Positions 1 through 8,622 of a DNA stretch of 64,000 bases are shown here, in pieces. The DNA comes from an uncultured Lachnoclostridium sp. (lineage in GTDB: Bacteria > Bacillota > Clostridia > Lachnospirales > Lachnospiraceae). Position 1 is the stretch's first letter; each line of letters opens with the position of its first letter. The position numbers were made by a program, and so were the translations under genes. The DNA lies in the NCBI GenBank assembly GCA_944381625.1, contig CALWLW010000014.1:1-64000 (forward strand). Reading direction: 5' to 3'. The notes beneath the pieces are model-generated. The model saw only the letters and a list, made by a program, of their open reading frames with translations. It did not search any database and was not told where the DNA came from.

Positions 1-30
1 TCTGTTTTTTGATGATAGTTAAAAAGTTCA

Positions 31-321
31 GTGTTTATGCGGCTTTCAGGGATTTGTGTATATAAACATGAGGCCACAGCCTCCCTGGATGTGGAGAATG
101 AGACCCAGGTCCAGGAGGCCATCTCCAGGCTGGTGGAGAACAAGACGGTGCTGATCATCGCCCATCGGATGCGGACGGTAACCAGCGCGGACCGGATCGT
201 GGTGCTGGACGGCGGAAAAGCGGCGGAACAGGGAACGCCGCAGGAACTGTACGAGAAAGGCGGCGTCTATACCAGGATGGTGAAGCTCCAGTCGGAGAGC
301 CAGAACTGGGCGCTGGAATAA
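31..321 (+). pseudogene. ABC transporter ATPase, 3' remnant
   Basis: From about base 70 this frame encodes only the last 80 or so residues of an exporter-type ABC ATPase. It has the D-loop context (EATASLD), the H-loop (IIAHR) and a C-terminal tail. The bases before position 70 do not read as the expected Walker B strand, so the homology begins abruptly and the Walker A, Q-loop and signature regions are absent. Such a protein could not bind ATP. Either a rearrangement or mobile-element junction lies at about base 69, or this is an assembly edge. A strong terminator follows the stop. Confidence 0.7.
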
Positions 322-371
322 CGGCGAACCTTCCTGACATATTAAACAGCGGCCACGGACCATACCTGACT

Positions 372-420
372 GGCCGGGCGGGATATCGACGAAAAAGTCG
401 GTGTCCTGCCCGGCCTTTTT
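372..420 (+). terminator. Rho-independent terminator
   Basis: A 19-base arm at 372-390 pairs almost perfectly with 397-415 around a short A-rich loop and is followed by five T. It ends transcription coming from the truncated ABC gene and separates it from the downstream PTS operon. Confidence 0.85.
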
Positions 421-450
421 GTGCATAAATTCAGAAGGAAACTGGGAGGA

Positions 451-471
451 TTTTCCTAGTAGCTAGGAAAA
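451..471. promoter_or_regulatory. Perfect inverted repeat upstream of PRD regulator
   Basis: TTTTCCTAG and CTAGGAAAA form a perfect 9-bp inverted repeat separated by three bases, 43 bp before the regulator start. Placement in the promoter region suggests an operator, possibly for the adjacent regulator. No T-run follows at once, so a terminator is less likely. Confidence 0.5.
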
Positions 472-513
472 TGTGTGGATTTTGTCTTTGTGAAAATCAT
501 GTAAAATGAAACC

Positions 514-2409
514 ATGCAGACGAGACAGAGAAGGATCGTGGAGATCCTGAAAGAGAAGAAAGGGTGGGTGACAGGGAAGGAATTATCAACGATACTGAGT
601 GTTTCTGACCGGACGATCCGCAACGATATGGATCAGTTGGGGAAATCCTGGAAAGGGCTGATCGAGTCCAACGCCCGCTACGGCTACAGGATCAATCAGG
701 AGGTTTTGGAAAAGAGCGATTTTACGGAAATTAAGGGGGAGCTTCCGGATACCCCGGAAGAAAGATGTAAATATATCATTGAAAAATTGCTGTTTGAAAA
801 ACCGAAGTTGAATATTTTTGACCTGCAGTATGACATCTATGTCAGCGAATCCACATTAAAATCGGATATTAAAAGAATCGGCGAGATGCTGGAGAAGTAT
901 GAAGGCGTGGAGCTGCAGAGAGATGGCAGCTATCTGTGCCTGACGGGCAGCGAAGCGAGCAAGCGGCTGGTCTATAAAGCCCTCCTGACCAACGAGACGA
1001 AGGGAAATTTCATCAACATCAACAAGATCGACCAGCTGTTTCCAGGATTCGACCTGATCAGGACCAAAGACCTGCTGGAGGAGGTTCTGGAGAAGAACAA
1101 CTACAAGGTCAGGGAAGAGAATTTCCCCATGCTGATGATCCATGTGGGCGTGGCGATCCAGCGGATGATGAACAGCCACTATATCGAGACCAGCAGGAAC
1201 CACCACAAGCTGAAGGGGACGGCGGAGTACCGCATCGCACAGGAATTCTTTGAGAAGATGACGTCCTTCCTGCATTTTGAACTGAACGAGAATGAGGTGA
1301 TCCTGTTTGCCAACCTGCTGATTGGAAGGCAGAGGGACGCGTTTGGAGATAAAGAGGAGCATCTGGTACAGGCAGAGGAGCTGATGTTCAAGATCCTCAA
1401 CACCGTCAGGATCAGGTACGACATTGATTTTTCCGGGGACAGCGTATTCAAGGACGGGATCGTCCTGCATCTGCAGAATCTTCTGGAGAGGATCAACAAG
1501 GATATCGTCATTTCCAACGTCTGTCTGGCGGAGATCAAGAAGACCTACCCGCTGGTGTTTGAGATGAGCGTGTTCGTGGGGCATATCATTGAGAAATACA
1601 CCTCCCACGCCATATCGGAGGACGAGATCGGTTTCCTGGCGATCCACATCGGCGCCGCTTACGACAGGCTGAACATCGGCTACTTTTATCACGCGGTTCT
1701 GATCCAGCCCAACAGCAACACCCTGTCCAGCGCCTGCCGGGATAAGATCATGAACCGGTTCGGGGATAAGCTGATCATCGACGCGGTCCTTCCTTATTAT
1801 GAGGCTCCGACGGTGGAGAAGCTGCAGCCGGATCTGATCATTGCCACCGTGTCGCTGACGCAGAAGCTGGATATTCCGGTGATCCCCATCAGCATGTTTG
1901 TGAATACCAACGACGAATACCGGATCTTCAAGGCGATTGCCGAGCTGGACAACAAGCACCAGCGGTCTGTGTTTGAACATTTTATCAAAGATCTGATCTG
2001 CGATGATTACTATTTTTATAACCTGGAGTGCGGCAGCTATGAAGAGGTGATCCGCTGTATGTGCAGGAAGCTGTACGAAGGGGGACGGGTGGATGAGACC
2101 TTCGAGGCGTCCACCTTCGAGCGGGAAAAGATGGCTTACACCTCTTTCAGCTATGGATACGCCATCCCCCATGCGCTGAACTATTCGGCGGTGGTGTCCA
2201 CCATGGGGATCGCCATCCTGAAAAAGCCCGTACAGTGGGGAGATTACCAGGTGCGGTTCGTGCTCCTTCTGGCCGTCCGGGAGGATGAGAAGGATCTGCT
2301 GAAGATCTTCTTCGACTGGTTCGGGAATATCTGTGACGACACTCTGCTCCTGTCCAATATCATGAGGGCCAGGAATGCGAAAGAATTTATTAACCTGATC
2401 ACGGAGTAA
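514..2409 (+). CDS. PRD-domain transcriptional regulator (BglG/MtlR/LicR type) with PTS EIIA domain
   Basis: This 631-residue protein is a PTS-controlled transcription activator. An HTH_11-type winged helix occupies roughly residues 1-65 and a second Mga-like HTH follows. Two PRD domains lie at about 175-395, an EIIB-like segment comes next, and a C-terminal EIIA domain carries the phosphorylatable His in the motif YAIPHA near residue 550. In this family, phosphorylation of PRD, EIIB-like and EIIA sites by the PTS sets activity according to substrate supply. It lies directly upstream of the PTS genes and probably controls them. The ATG at 514 is the only good start, although its ribosome site is weak. 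Confidence 0.9.
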   Translation: MQTRQRRIVEILKEKKGWVTGKELSTILSVSDRTIRNDMDQLGKSWKGLIESNARYGYRINQEVLEKSDFTEIKGELPDTPEERCKYIIEKLLFEKPKLNIFDLQYDIYVSESTLKSDIKRIGEMLEKYEGVELQRDGSYLCLTGSEASKRLVYKALLTNETKGNFININKIDQLFPGFDLIRTKDLLEEVLEKNNYKVREENFPMLMIHVGVAIQRMMNSHYIETSRNHHKLKGTAEYRIAQEFFEKMTSFLHFELNENEVILFANLLIGRQRDAFGDKEEHLVQAEELMFKILNTVRIRYDIDFSGDSVFKDGIVLHLQNLLERINKDIVISNVCLAEIKKTYPLVFEMSVFVGHIIEKYTSHAISEDEIGFLAIHIGAAYDRLNIGYFYHAVLIQPNSNTLSSACRDKIMNRFGDKLIIDAVLPYYEAPTVEKLQPDLIIATVSLTQKLDIPVIPISMFVNTNDEYRIFKAIAELDNKHQRSVFEHFIKDLICDDYYFYNLECGSYEEVIRCMCRKLYEGGRVDETFEASTFEREKMAYTSFSYGYAIPHALNYSAVVSTMGIAILKKPVQWGDYQVRFVLLLAVREDEKDLLKIFFDWFGNICDDTLLLSNIMRARNAKEFINLITE

Positions 2410-2417
2410 GGAGACCT

Positions 2418-2978
2418 ATGAAAAAAGAAGTTATGGTAAAGCCGGAACCGGCGCCTTTGAACAAACGGGTATTCGCCTATGTGCTGGACTGGTACGTGGG
2501 CTCGGCGGTCAGCGCCATACCGGCCGGTATCCTGTGGAACATGAGCACGGGGGAAGCCGCGGTGAACACGGTCCTCGCCGCGTTTGAGAGTCCCTACGGC
2601 CTGCTGGCAGGCATCCTGGGCATCCTGGCCGGTGCGCTCTACTTTTATCTGATCCCTCTGTGTGTCTGGAAGGGTCAGACGCTGGGCAAAAAGCTCATGG
2701 GCATCCGCATCGCCCGGGAAAACGGAGAAATGCTTTCGGCAGGGGAGCTGGCGCTCCGGCAGATCTGCGGCGTGATGCTGCTGGAAGCGACGTTCATCAT
2801 GACAGGGGATTTTCTCATACAGATGGTCTCCATGCTCACCCTTCCCATAGCCGGAAGGATGCTGAGTTACGTCATATTCGCCGCATTTGCCATTTCCGTA
2901 TGTATGGTATGGAAAAACAAAACTGCAATCCATGACATGTGGGTTCACAGCACTGTCATTGAGATGAAAAAGGATTAA
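2418..2978 (+). CDS. RDD family integral membrane protein
   Basis: The protein has 186 residues with about four hydrophobic segments. The first helix begins with the RDD-type signature (NKRVFAYVLDWYV), and the family's second conserved patch, GQTLGKKLMGIRI, lies before a later membrane pair. RDD proteins are of mostly unknown function; some act as ion antiporters. The gene starts 8 bases after the PRD regulator stop behind a GGAG-type site and precedes the PTS EIIA gene, so it is part of the operon. Its job here cannot be told from the sequence. Confidence 0.8.
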   Translation: MKKEVMVKPEPAPLNKRVFAYVLDWYVGSAVSAIPAGILWNMSTGEAAVNTVLAAFESPYGLLAGILGILAGALYFYLIPLCVWKGQTLGKKLMGIRIARENGEMLSAGELALRQICGVMLLEATFIMTGDFLIQMVSMLTLPIAGRMLSYVIFAAFAISVCMVWKNKTAIHDMWVHSTVIEMKKD

Positions 2979-2991
2979 GGAGGAATGTGTG

Positions 2992-3294
2992 ATGGAAGAA
3001 ATGGAACTGATCTGCTTTAAGATCATTTCTGCTGTGGGTGAGGCGAAGAGCGATTACATATCCGCGCTAAACTACGCGAAAAAAGGGGAGTTTGAGAAAT
3101 CGGCGGAGGCCATGGCCCATGGCGACGCCTGCTACGCCAGAGGGCACGAGCAGCACGCCGACCTGATTTCCAAAGAGGCCGGCGGCGAGAAGACGGAGCT
3201 CTGTCTTTTGCTGATGCATGCGGAAGACCAGTTAATGGCTGCAGAGACGACCAAATGGATGGCTGCAGAGTTAATTGAGTTATACAAAAAATAA
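2992..3294 (+). CDS. PTS lactose/cellobiose-family EIIA component
   Basis: This is a small, all-helical cytoplasmic phosphocarrier of about 100 residues, the usual EIIA-lac length. The phosphorylated His is His76 in LLLMHAEDQLM. It passes phosphate from HPr to the EIIB encoded next. The start at 2992 is preferred because AAGGAGG lies 8 bases upstream; a GTG at 2989 is possible. Family members act on lactose, cellobiose, chitobiose and related disaccharides. Confidence 0.92.
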   Translation: MEEMELICFKIISAVGEAKSDYISALNYAKKGEFEKSAEAMAHGDACYARGHEQHADLISKEAGGEKTELCLLLMHAEDQLMAAETTKWMAAELIELYKK

Positions 3295-3315
3295 ACAGAG
3301 AAAGGAGGAGAGAAA

Positions 3316-3639
3316 ATGAGACGTTTTTACTTATTCTGTGACGCGGGCATGTCTACCAGCCTGATGGCCAGCAGGATGCAGAAGGTTGCGGACGCGAACC
3401 AGCTTCCCATCGAGGTCAAGGCATTCGCGGATTCGCGCATGGCCGACATCGTAAGCGAATATAATCCGGAAGCGATCCTTCTGGGGCCGCAGGTAAAGCA
3501 CCTGTATGAGAAAGTACAGGAGAAGTATGGCCAGGATCATGTTGTTATGGTGATCGACAGCGTCGATTACGGCAACATGGACGGAGAAAGAGTACTGAAG
3601 AAAGCGCTGAAGCTTTACAAAGAGAGTAGGGGGAAATAA
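3316..3639 (+). CDS. PTS lactose/cellobiose-family EIIB component
   Basis: The 107-residue protein carries the phosphocysteine P-loop CDAGMSTS at Cys8, the hallmark of EIIB of the lactose/chitobiose family. It takes phosphate from the EIIA and passes it to the sugar bound in EIIC. A strong GAAAGGAGG site precedes the ATG. It sits 21 bases after EIIA and 3 bases before EIIC. Confidence 0.93.
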   Translation: MRRFYLFCDAGMSTSLMASRMQKVADANQLPIEVKAFADSRMADIVSEYNPEAILLGPQVKHLYEKVQEKYGQDHVVMVIDSVDYGNMDGERVLKKALKLYKESRGK

Positions 3640-3642
3640 GTT

Positions 3643-4995
3643 ATGATGCAGAAACTGGAAAAGCTCTTAATGCCGATAGCCAACGTGCTGTCGAAAAATA
3701 AGGTGCTGTCTGCAATCCGTGATGGGTTCCTGATCACGGTTCCGATTACCATTGTGGGTTCGATCTTCCTGTTGATCGCCAACTTCCCGTTGGAAGGGTT
3801 CCTGAACCTGATGACGTCCATCTTCGGCGAGGGCTGGGACGCGTATCTGGGCAGGGTATCGGCCATCGCGTTCGACTGTGTGGCTCTGCTGGGCGTTCTG
3901 AGTATTGGTTACTGTTACTCCAGGGAGAAAGGACTTGATAACCGGATCGGCGGCGCGGTTGTGGCGCTGGTGTGCTTCCTGATCATCACGCCGCAGAAAG
4001 CCTTTGTGACCGTCGAGGGCGCGGCGGAGGCCGCATCGTTCAGCGGCTTCCAGTTCACCTTCCTGGGAACTGCGGGTATGTTCCTGGCCATGATTGTGGC
4101 CATTGTGTCGGTGGAGATCTATGCATGGGCGATCAAAAAGAAACTGATCATCAAACTGCCGGACGGCGTGCCGCCCGCGGTTATGGAGTCCTTTGCAGCG
4201 CTGATCCCGTCCGGGATCGCCATGACCATATTCTTTGTGGTGGGGATCATCTTCTCCCATACCAGCTTTGAATATGCGCACTATTTCATCTATCAGGTGC
4301 TGCAGACCCCGCTGGTGGGCCTGGGCAAGATGGCAGGCTTCGAGGTGATCTATCAGTTCCTGTCCACCCTGTTCTGGTTCTTCGGCATCAACGGGCCAGC
4401 TGTAACCAACACGATCTTCAGCCCCATCCACAAGGTGCTGACGGTTGAGAACTATGAGGCGGCTCAGGCAGGCCTTGAGATGACCAACATCTTCACTTCC
4501 GGGTTCTCAGATTTCTTCTGTAACTTCGGAGGCGGCGGCTCCACGCTGGGCCTTGTGATCATGATGGCGTTCCTGGCCAAGTCCAACCGCATGAAGACGC
4601 TGGGCAAACTGTCCCTGCCGGCAGGTATTTTCGGTATCAACGAGCCGATCATCTTCGGTCTCCCCATCGTGCTGAACCCGCTGATGGCGATTCCGTTCAT
4701 CCTGGCTCCGGTTGTAAATACGGTGATCGGATATGTGGCTACTGTGATCGGTTTTATGCCTGTGACCATGGGTGTACAGCTGCCCTGGACCTGTCCCATC
4801 ATATTCTCCGGTTTCCTGGTGACAGGATCGGTGACGGGATCCATTGTGCAGATTGTCCAGCTGATTATAGATGTCCTGATCTACTATCCGTTCTTCAAAC
4901 TGCTGGATCAGAGATATCTGGAAGAAGAAACAGCGACCGCCGGTCAGACAGATGAGATCGACGATCTATCATTCGATGATTTGGGGTTAGATTAA
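3643..4995 (+). CDS. PTS lactose/cellobiose-family EIIC permease
   Basis: This 450-residue polytopic membrane protein matches the usual length and hydrophobic pattern of the family. The conserved loop GINEPIIFGLP, which forms part of the sugar site, is intact. It imports and phosphorylates a disaccharide-like substrate. The substrate is not evident; the glycosylasparaginase and MupG-like genes downstream point to an N-acetylhexosamine-containing compound, which is inference. The acidic C-terminal tail is cytoplasmic. Confidence 0.93.
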   Translation: MMQKLEKLLMPIANVLSKNKVLSAIRDGFLITVPITIVGSIFLLIANFPLEGFLNLMTSIFGEGWDAYLGRVSAIAFDCVALLGVLSIGYCYSREKGLDNRIGGAVVALVCFLIITPQKAFVTVEGAAEAASFSGFQFTFLGTAGMFLAMIVAIVSVEIYAWAIKKKLIIKLPDGVPPAVMESFAALIPSGIAMTIFFVVGIIFSHTSFEYAHYFIYQVLQTPLVGLGKMAGFEVIYQFLSTLFWFFGINGPAVTNTIFSPIHKVLTVENYEAAQAGLEMTNIFTSGFSDFFCNFGGGGSTLGLVIMMAFLAKSNRMKTLGKLSLPAGIFGINEPIIFGLPIVLNPLMAIPFILAPVVNTVIGYVATVIGFMPVTMGVQLPWTCPIIFSGFLVTGSVTGSIVQIVQLIIDVLIYYPFFKLLDQRYLEEETATAGQTDEIDDLSFDDLGLD

Positions 4996-4996
4996 T

Positions 4997-5521
4997 ATGA
5001 AGATAGTTTTGATTTTTGACCAGGGACTGGCCGGAGCAGGCGGAAAATCCAATCCGAACGTGGGATTGAACGCGGCGAAGGGCGGAATCGGATCCGCGCT
5101 GATGCTGGAATCTCATTTTGCGAAGATCGGAGCGACCGTTGCGGCTACCCTGTACTGCGGGAATGAATTCTTCCTGAACAACCAGGAAGAGGTGGTCACG
5201 AAAATGACGGCCATGGTGAAAAAAGTAAGCCCGGACTTCGTCCTGTGCGGCCCGTGCTTCAACTTCCCGGACTACGCAAAGATGGCGGCGATGATCTCCG
5301 CATCCATCCTGGAGCATACGGATATTCCTTCCTGCGCCATGATGTCCGTGGAGAACGCAGATACCATCGAAGCGTATAAGGATCAGACGCCGATTGTGAA
5401 GATGCCGAAAAAAGGCGGCACCGGCCTGAACGACAGCATCGCCGCTCTGTGTGAGCTGATCTCGGCCACCGTGAACCATTCCGGCGACGTGGAAAATATT
5501 AAAAGCAGAATTTGTTATTAA
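4997..5521 (+). CDS. GrdB-like protein (N-terminal half of glycine/betaine reductase component B family)
   Basis: The 174 residues resemble only the N-terminal half of selenoprotein B of glycine, sarcosine and betaine reductases: an early glycine-rich stretch, the YCGNEFFLNN segment, and CGPCFNFPDYAKMAA. Full family members are about 430 residues, with the selenocysteine in the missing C-terminal half. The frame ends in TAA with a terminator directly behind it, so there is no hidden UGA-selenocysteine extension. It starts one base after the EIIC stop. Its role may be binding or processing of an amino-acid-like part of the substrate, but no function is established. Confidence 0.7.
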   Translation: MKIVLIFDQGLAGAGGKSNPNVGLNAAKGGIGSALMLESHFAKIGATVAATLYCGNEFFLNNQEEVVTKMTAMVKKVSPDFVLCGPCFNFPDYAKMAAMISASILEHTDIPSCAMMSVENADTIEAYKDQTPIVKMPKKGGTGLNDSIAALCELISATVNHSGDVENIKSRICY

Positions 5522-5530
5522 ACGGAAAAG

Positions 5531-5557
5531 GGCCTTATGTTATATAAGGCCTTTTTT
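5531..5557 (+). terminator. Intra-operon terminator or attenuator
   Basis: GGCCTTAT at 5531-5538 pairs with ATAAGGCC at 5544-5551 around a five-base loop, followed by six T. It lies between the GrdB-like gene and the first M42 gene and would lower expression of the peptidase half relative to the PTS half. Confidence 0.8.
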
Positions 5558-5569
5558 AAAAGGAGAATC

Positions 5570-6595
5570 ATGAACAGCAGCAGATTAGAAAAACTGTGCG
5601 GCGCCTTCGGGGTCAGCAGTGCGGAGCGCGCCGCGGCGGAAATTTTCAAAGAAAGCGTAAGCCCTTTTTGCAGCGAGATCCAATGCGACCGCCTGGGCTC
5701 GGTGTTTGCGGTGAAAAAATCCAGACATAAAGACGCTAAAACCCTGATGATCGCATCGCCCCTGGACGAGGTCGGCATGATGATCTCCGAAGTGAAGGAG
5801 GACGGGACGCTGGCGTTCATCCAGCTGGAAAGCGTGGCGCCCTCCTCCCTGCTCCATCAGCGGGTGCGCATCCTGACCAGGGACAATACCTGTGTGGACG
5901 GCGTGATCACCATGGATAAAAAGGCGCTGGAGGACAAATGCGAGGTGGGCAGCGCGGATGATCTGTCCATCCGGTGCGGCTTGAGCCCCGAAGAACTGAA
6001 AAAGACGGTCCATCCGGGGGATCTGGTTGGTTATGGAAATAATTTCTGTGAAAACCATGGGATCGTCATGTCAAAGGCTTTGTTCCCAAGAGTGCTGAAC
6101 GAAGTGACCATAGAGCTTCTGGAACGGATACAGGATATGGAATTTGACTTTCATATCGCGGCCGGATGCATTGCCCAGTCGGTGATCGGCTACCGGGGCA
6201 CCAAGACGGCCACCTATGTGATCCGTCCCGATGCGGCCATCGCTCTGACGGGATACGATACGGCGGGGAAGAAGCTCTCCCTGGGGGATGGCGTGACCGT
6301 GGGCTATTACGACCGGCAGATGCTGCCGTCCCGGCGGTTTCTTGGCAGCTTTGTGGAAGAGACCGGGGCGAAGGCTTATTTCGGAATGACCGGAAACGAC
6401 GGCTCTTTCATCCATAAGACCCTGAAAGGAACGCCGGCAGTCAGCGCAGGTATCCCGGTGGACAATATGGGCAGCGCGGGGGAGATCTGTAATCTTAAAG
6501 ACGCCGACGCTCTGACAGACGCGCTGGTACAGTACCTGCAGTCCCTGGATTCCGGAAAAATTGCCGCGTTTGGATTTGGTGATGAAAATGATTGA
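5570..6595 (+). CDS. M42-family pseudo-peptidase (metal ligands lost)
   Basis: The 341-residue protein has the M42 (FrvX/glutamyl aminopeptidase) fold pattern and collinear motifs with the next gene, but the metal and catalytic residues are replaced. The HMDEVG motif reads PLDEVG, the bridging FDDR reads LFPR, the EE pair in QEEPG becomes QS, and the third ligand region IDTT reads LTGY. The late HTNH motif is also gone. It is probably a non-catalytic partner or regulator of the active enzyme. The start at 5570 has an AGGAG site; an upstream in-frame ATG at 5537 lies inside the terminator and is unlikely. Confidence 0.8.
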   Translation: MNSSRLEKLCGAFGVSSAERAAAEIFKESVSPFCSEIQCDRLGSVFAVKKSRHKDAKTLMIASPLDEVGMMISEVKEDGTLAFIQLESVAPSSLLHQRVRILTRDNTCVDGVITMDKKALEDKCEVGSADDLSIRCGLSPEELKKTVHPGDLVGYGNNFCENHGIVMSKALFPRVLNEVTIELLERIQDMEFDFHIAAGCIAQSVIGYRGTKTATYVIRPDAAIALTGYDTAGKKLSLGDGVTVGYYDRQMLPSRRFLGSFVEETGAKAYFGMTGNDGSFIHKTLKGTPAVSAGIPVDNMGSAGEICNLKDADALTDALVQYLQSLDSGKIAAFGFGDEND

Positions 6596-7652
6596 TTTGG
6601 AAATGCTGAATAACATATGTTCGGCCTGCGGGATCTCCTCCTTTGAAGAAACGGTGGGAAATCTTCTGAAGGACGAGTACCAAAAGCTTGGCGTCCCGTG
6701 CGTGAAAGACGGGCTGGGGAGCGTGATCGCCAGCATGGGTACGGAGCAGGAAGGGCCGAAGCTGATGGTGGCGGCTCACATGGACGAGGTGGGCTTTATG
6801 GTCAAGGAGATTGACGACAGGGGATTTGTAAAGCTCCAGACTATCGGGAGCTGGTGGAGCCATATGGTGCTGGGACAGTGGTATACCATCGTCACGGAGG
6901 ATGACAGGAAGTACAGCGCGCTCATGGGCAGCATGGCGACCCACGGCCTTCCCGCGGAAAAGAGAAGCAAAACGGTGGATATAAACGATATCTATCTGGA
7001 CCTGGGCGTGGCCTCCAGGCAGGAGGTCCTGGATCTGGGCATCGCTGTGGGGGACATGGTGACGCCCCAGGCACATTTTGAAGTGATGAACAATCCGGCC
7101 TATGTGGCCTGCAAAGCCTTCGACGACCGTATCGGCAATTATATCATGCTGGAGGCGGCCAAAAGGCTGGGGGACAAAAAGCACGGGCCTTTGTACCTGG
7201 CCAATACGGTACAGGAGGAGCCGGGGCTTCGGGGAGCGAGAACGGCCACGGAGATGGTACATCCGGACATCGCGTTTGCCATCGACACCACGCTGGCGGG
7301 GGATACGCCCATGAACCACAATATCTGTTCCCTGGGCAGGGGCGTGGTCCTGTCCATGATCGACTCCAATTCCATCGCCCCCAGAGGGCTGGTCAGATAC
7401 GTGGAGTCCGTGTGCGAAAGGCAGGGGATACCCTATCAGTACGCAGTGTTCAATAAGGGGGGGACCGATTCCGGCAATATCCACAAAGCCTTTGAAGGGG
7501 TGCTGAACATGACCCTGTCCATCCCCATCCGCTACATGCATACGAACCACAGCGTGATCCATACGGACGATGTGGAGAGCTGCATCCGCCTGATCTGCGC
7601 TCTGGCGGAGGATATGGACAAAGAGGTATACAAGAAAATACTGGAGTATTAA
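6582..7652 (+). CDS. M42 family metallopeptidase (FrvX-like aminopeptidase)
   Basis: This 356-residue cytoplasmic di-metal aminopeptidase keeps all family residues: His66 and Asp68 in AAHMDEVG, the bridging Asp in AFDDRIGN near 182, Glu212-Glu213 in VQEEPG, Asp235 in AIDTT and the late MHTNH near 320. Family members form dodecameric shells that trim peptides. Its start overlaps the end of the pseudo-peptidase gene by 14 bases, implying translational coupling and perhaps a mixed complex. ATG at 6588 is an alternative start. Confidence 0.92.
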   Translation: MKMIDLEMLNNICSACGISSFEETVGNLLKDEYQKLGVPCVKDGLGSVIASMGTEQEGPKLMVAAHMDEVGFMVKEIDDRGFVKLQTIGSWWSHMVLGQWYTIVTEDDRKYSALMGSMATHGLPAEKRSKTVDINDIYLDLGVASRQEVLDLGIAVGDMVTPQAHFEVMNNPAYVACKAFDDRIGNYIMLEAAKRLGDKKHGPLYLANTVQEEPGLRGARTATEMVHPDIAFAIDTTLAGDTPMNHNICSLGRGVVLSMIDSNSIAPRGLVRYVESVCERQGIPYQYAVFNKGGTDSGNIHKAFEGVLNMTLSIPIRYMHTNHSVIHTDDVESCIRLICALAEDMDKEVYKKILEY

Positions 7653-7666
7653 CAGGAGGGAAAATT

Positions 7667-8620
7667 ATGCATGGTATCATAGCCACTTGGAGAATGGCGA
7701 AGGAAGGAATAGAACTTGGCGAAGAATTACTGAAGAACAGGGAGAAATCAGGCAGGGCCATCGAGACGGCCATCCGCGCGGTGGAGGATTTCCCCTACTA
7801 CAAATCCGTAGGGTACGGCGGCCTGCCCAACGAGGAGCAGATCGTGGAGCTGGACGCGGGCTATATGGACGGGGATACCATGAGCGTGGGCGCCATCGGA
7901 GCCATCCATGATTTTGCCAATCCGGTGAGCATCGCCAAAAAACTCAGCGAGGAAAAAGTAAACAACGTGCTGGTGGGAACCGGGGCGGAAAAATACGCGA
8001 GGGAATTCCACTTTGAAGAAAAAGAGATGCTGACGGACAGAGCCAGGGCGTTCTACCGGAAAAAGAAAAAAGAGCTGGACCAAAAGCTCCGTCCCTACGA
8101 CGGGCATGATACCGTGGGCATGGTCTGCCTGGACGAGTTTGGCACGGTGACGGCGGCCACCAGCACCAGCGGTCTGTTCATGAAGAGAAGCGGCCGCGTG
8201 GGAGATTCCCCCATCGTGGGTTCCGGCTTTTATGCGGACTCCGAGGTGGGAGGCGCCACGGCCACAGGACTGGGCGAAGACCTGATGAAAGGCTGTATCT
8301 CCTATGAGATCGTCCGCCTGATGAAAGAGGGGCTGACTCCCCAGGAAGCCTGCGAGAAAGCCGTCGCGGATCTGGACAAAAAGCTGAAAGCAAAAAGAGG
8401 CGAGGCCGGGGATCTGTCTGTGGTGGCCATGAACTGCAAAGGCGAGTTTGGCTGTGCCACCAACATCGACGGATTTTCCTTCAGCGTGGCCACCAGCGAT
8501 CTGGAGCCCACGGTCTATTTGGTGAACAGAGAGGCGGACGGCCACTGTACCTTTGAAGTTGCCAGCCAGGAGTGGCTGGAGGAATATATGCGCGTGCGTA
8601 TGGCGCCGGTGGAAAAGTAG
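7667..8620 (+). CDS. N4-(beta-N-acetylglucosaminyl)-L-asparaginase family Ntn hydrolase
   Basis: The 317-residue protein matches the glycosylasparaginase/isoaspartyl peptidase family. The self-cleavage site and new N-terminal nucleophile is Thr149 in GHDTVGMV, the same context as the HDTIGM motif of human aspartylglucosaminidase. The substrate-binding GRVGDSPIVG and GGATATGLGED segments are present. Family members split the GlcNAc-Asn bond, or isoaspartyl and Asn amide bonds. There is no signal peptide, so it acts in the cytoplasm on imported substrate. An AGGAGGG site precedes the ATG. Confidence 0.88.
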   Translation: MHGIIATWRMAKEGIELGEELLKNREKSGRAIETAIRAVEDFPYYKSVGYGGLPNEEQIVELDAGYMDGDTMSVGAIGAIHDFANPVSIAKKLSEEKVNNVLVGTGAEKYAREFHFEEKEMLTDRARAFYRKKKKELDQKLRPYDGHDTVGMVCLDEFGTVTAATSTSGLFMKRSGRVGDSPIVGSGFYADSEVGGATATGLGEDLMKGCISYEIVRLMKEGLTPQEACEKAVADLDKKLKAKRGEAGDLSVVAMNCKGEFGCATNIDGFSFSVATSDLEPTVYLVNREADGHCTFEVASQEWLEEYMRVRMAPVEK

Positions 8621-8622
8621 AG

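Noticed and set aside
4997-5521. Selenocysteine-containing full GrdB
   Set aside because: The frame ends in TAA, not TGA, and a terminator follows immediately.
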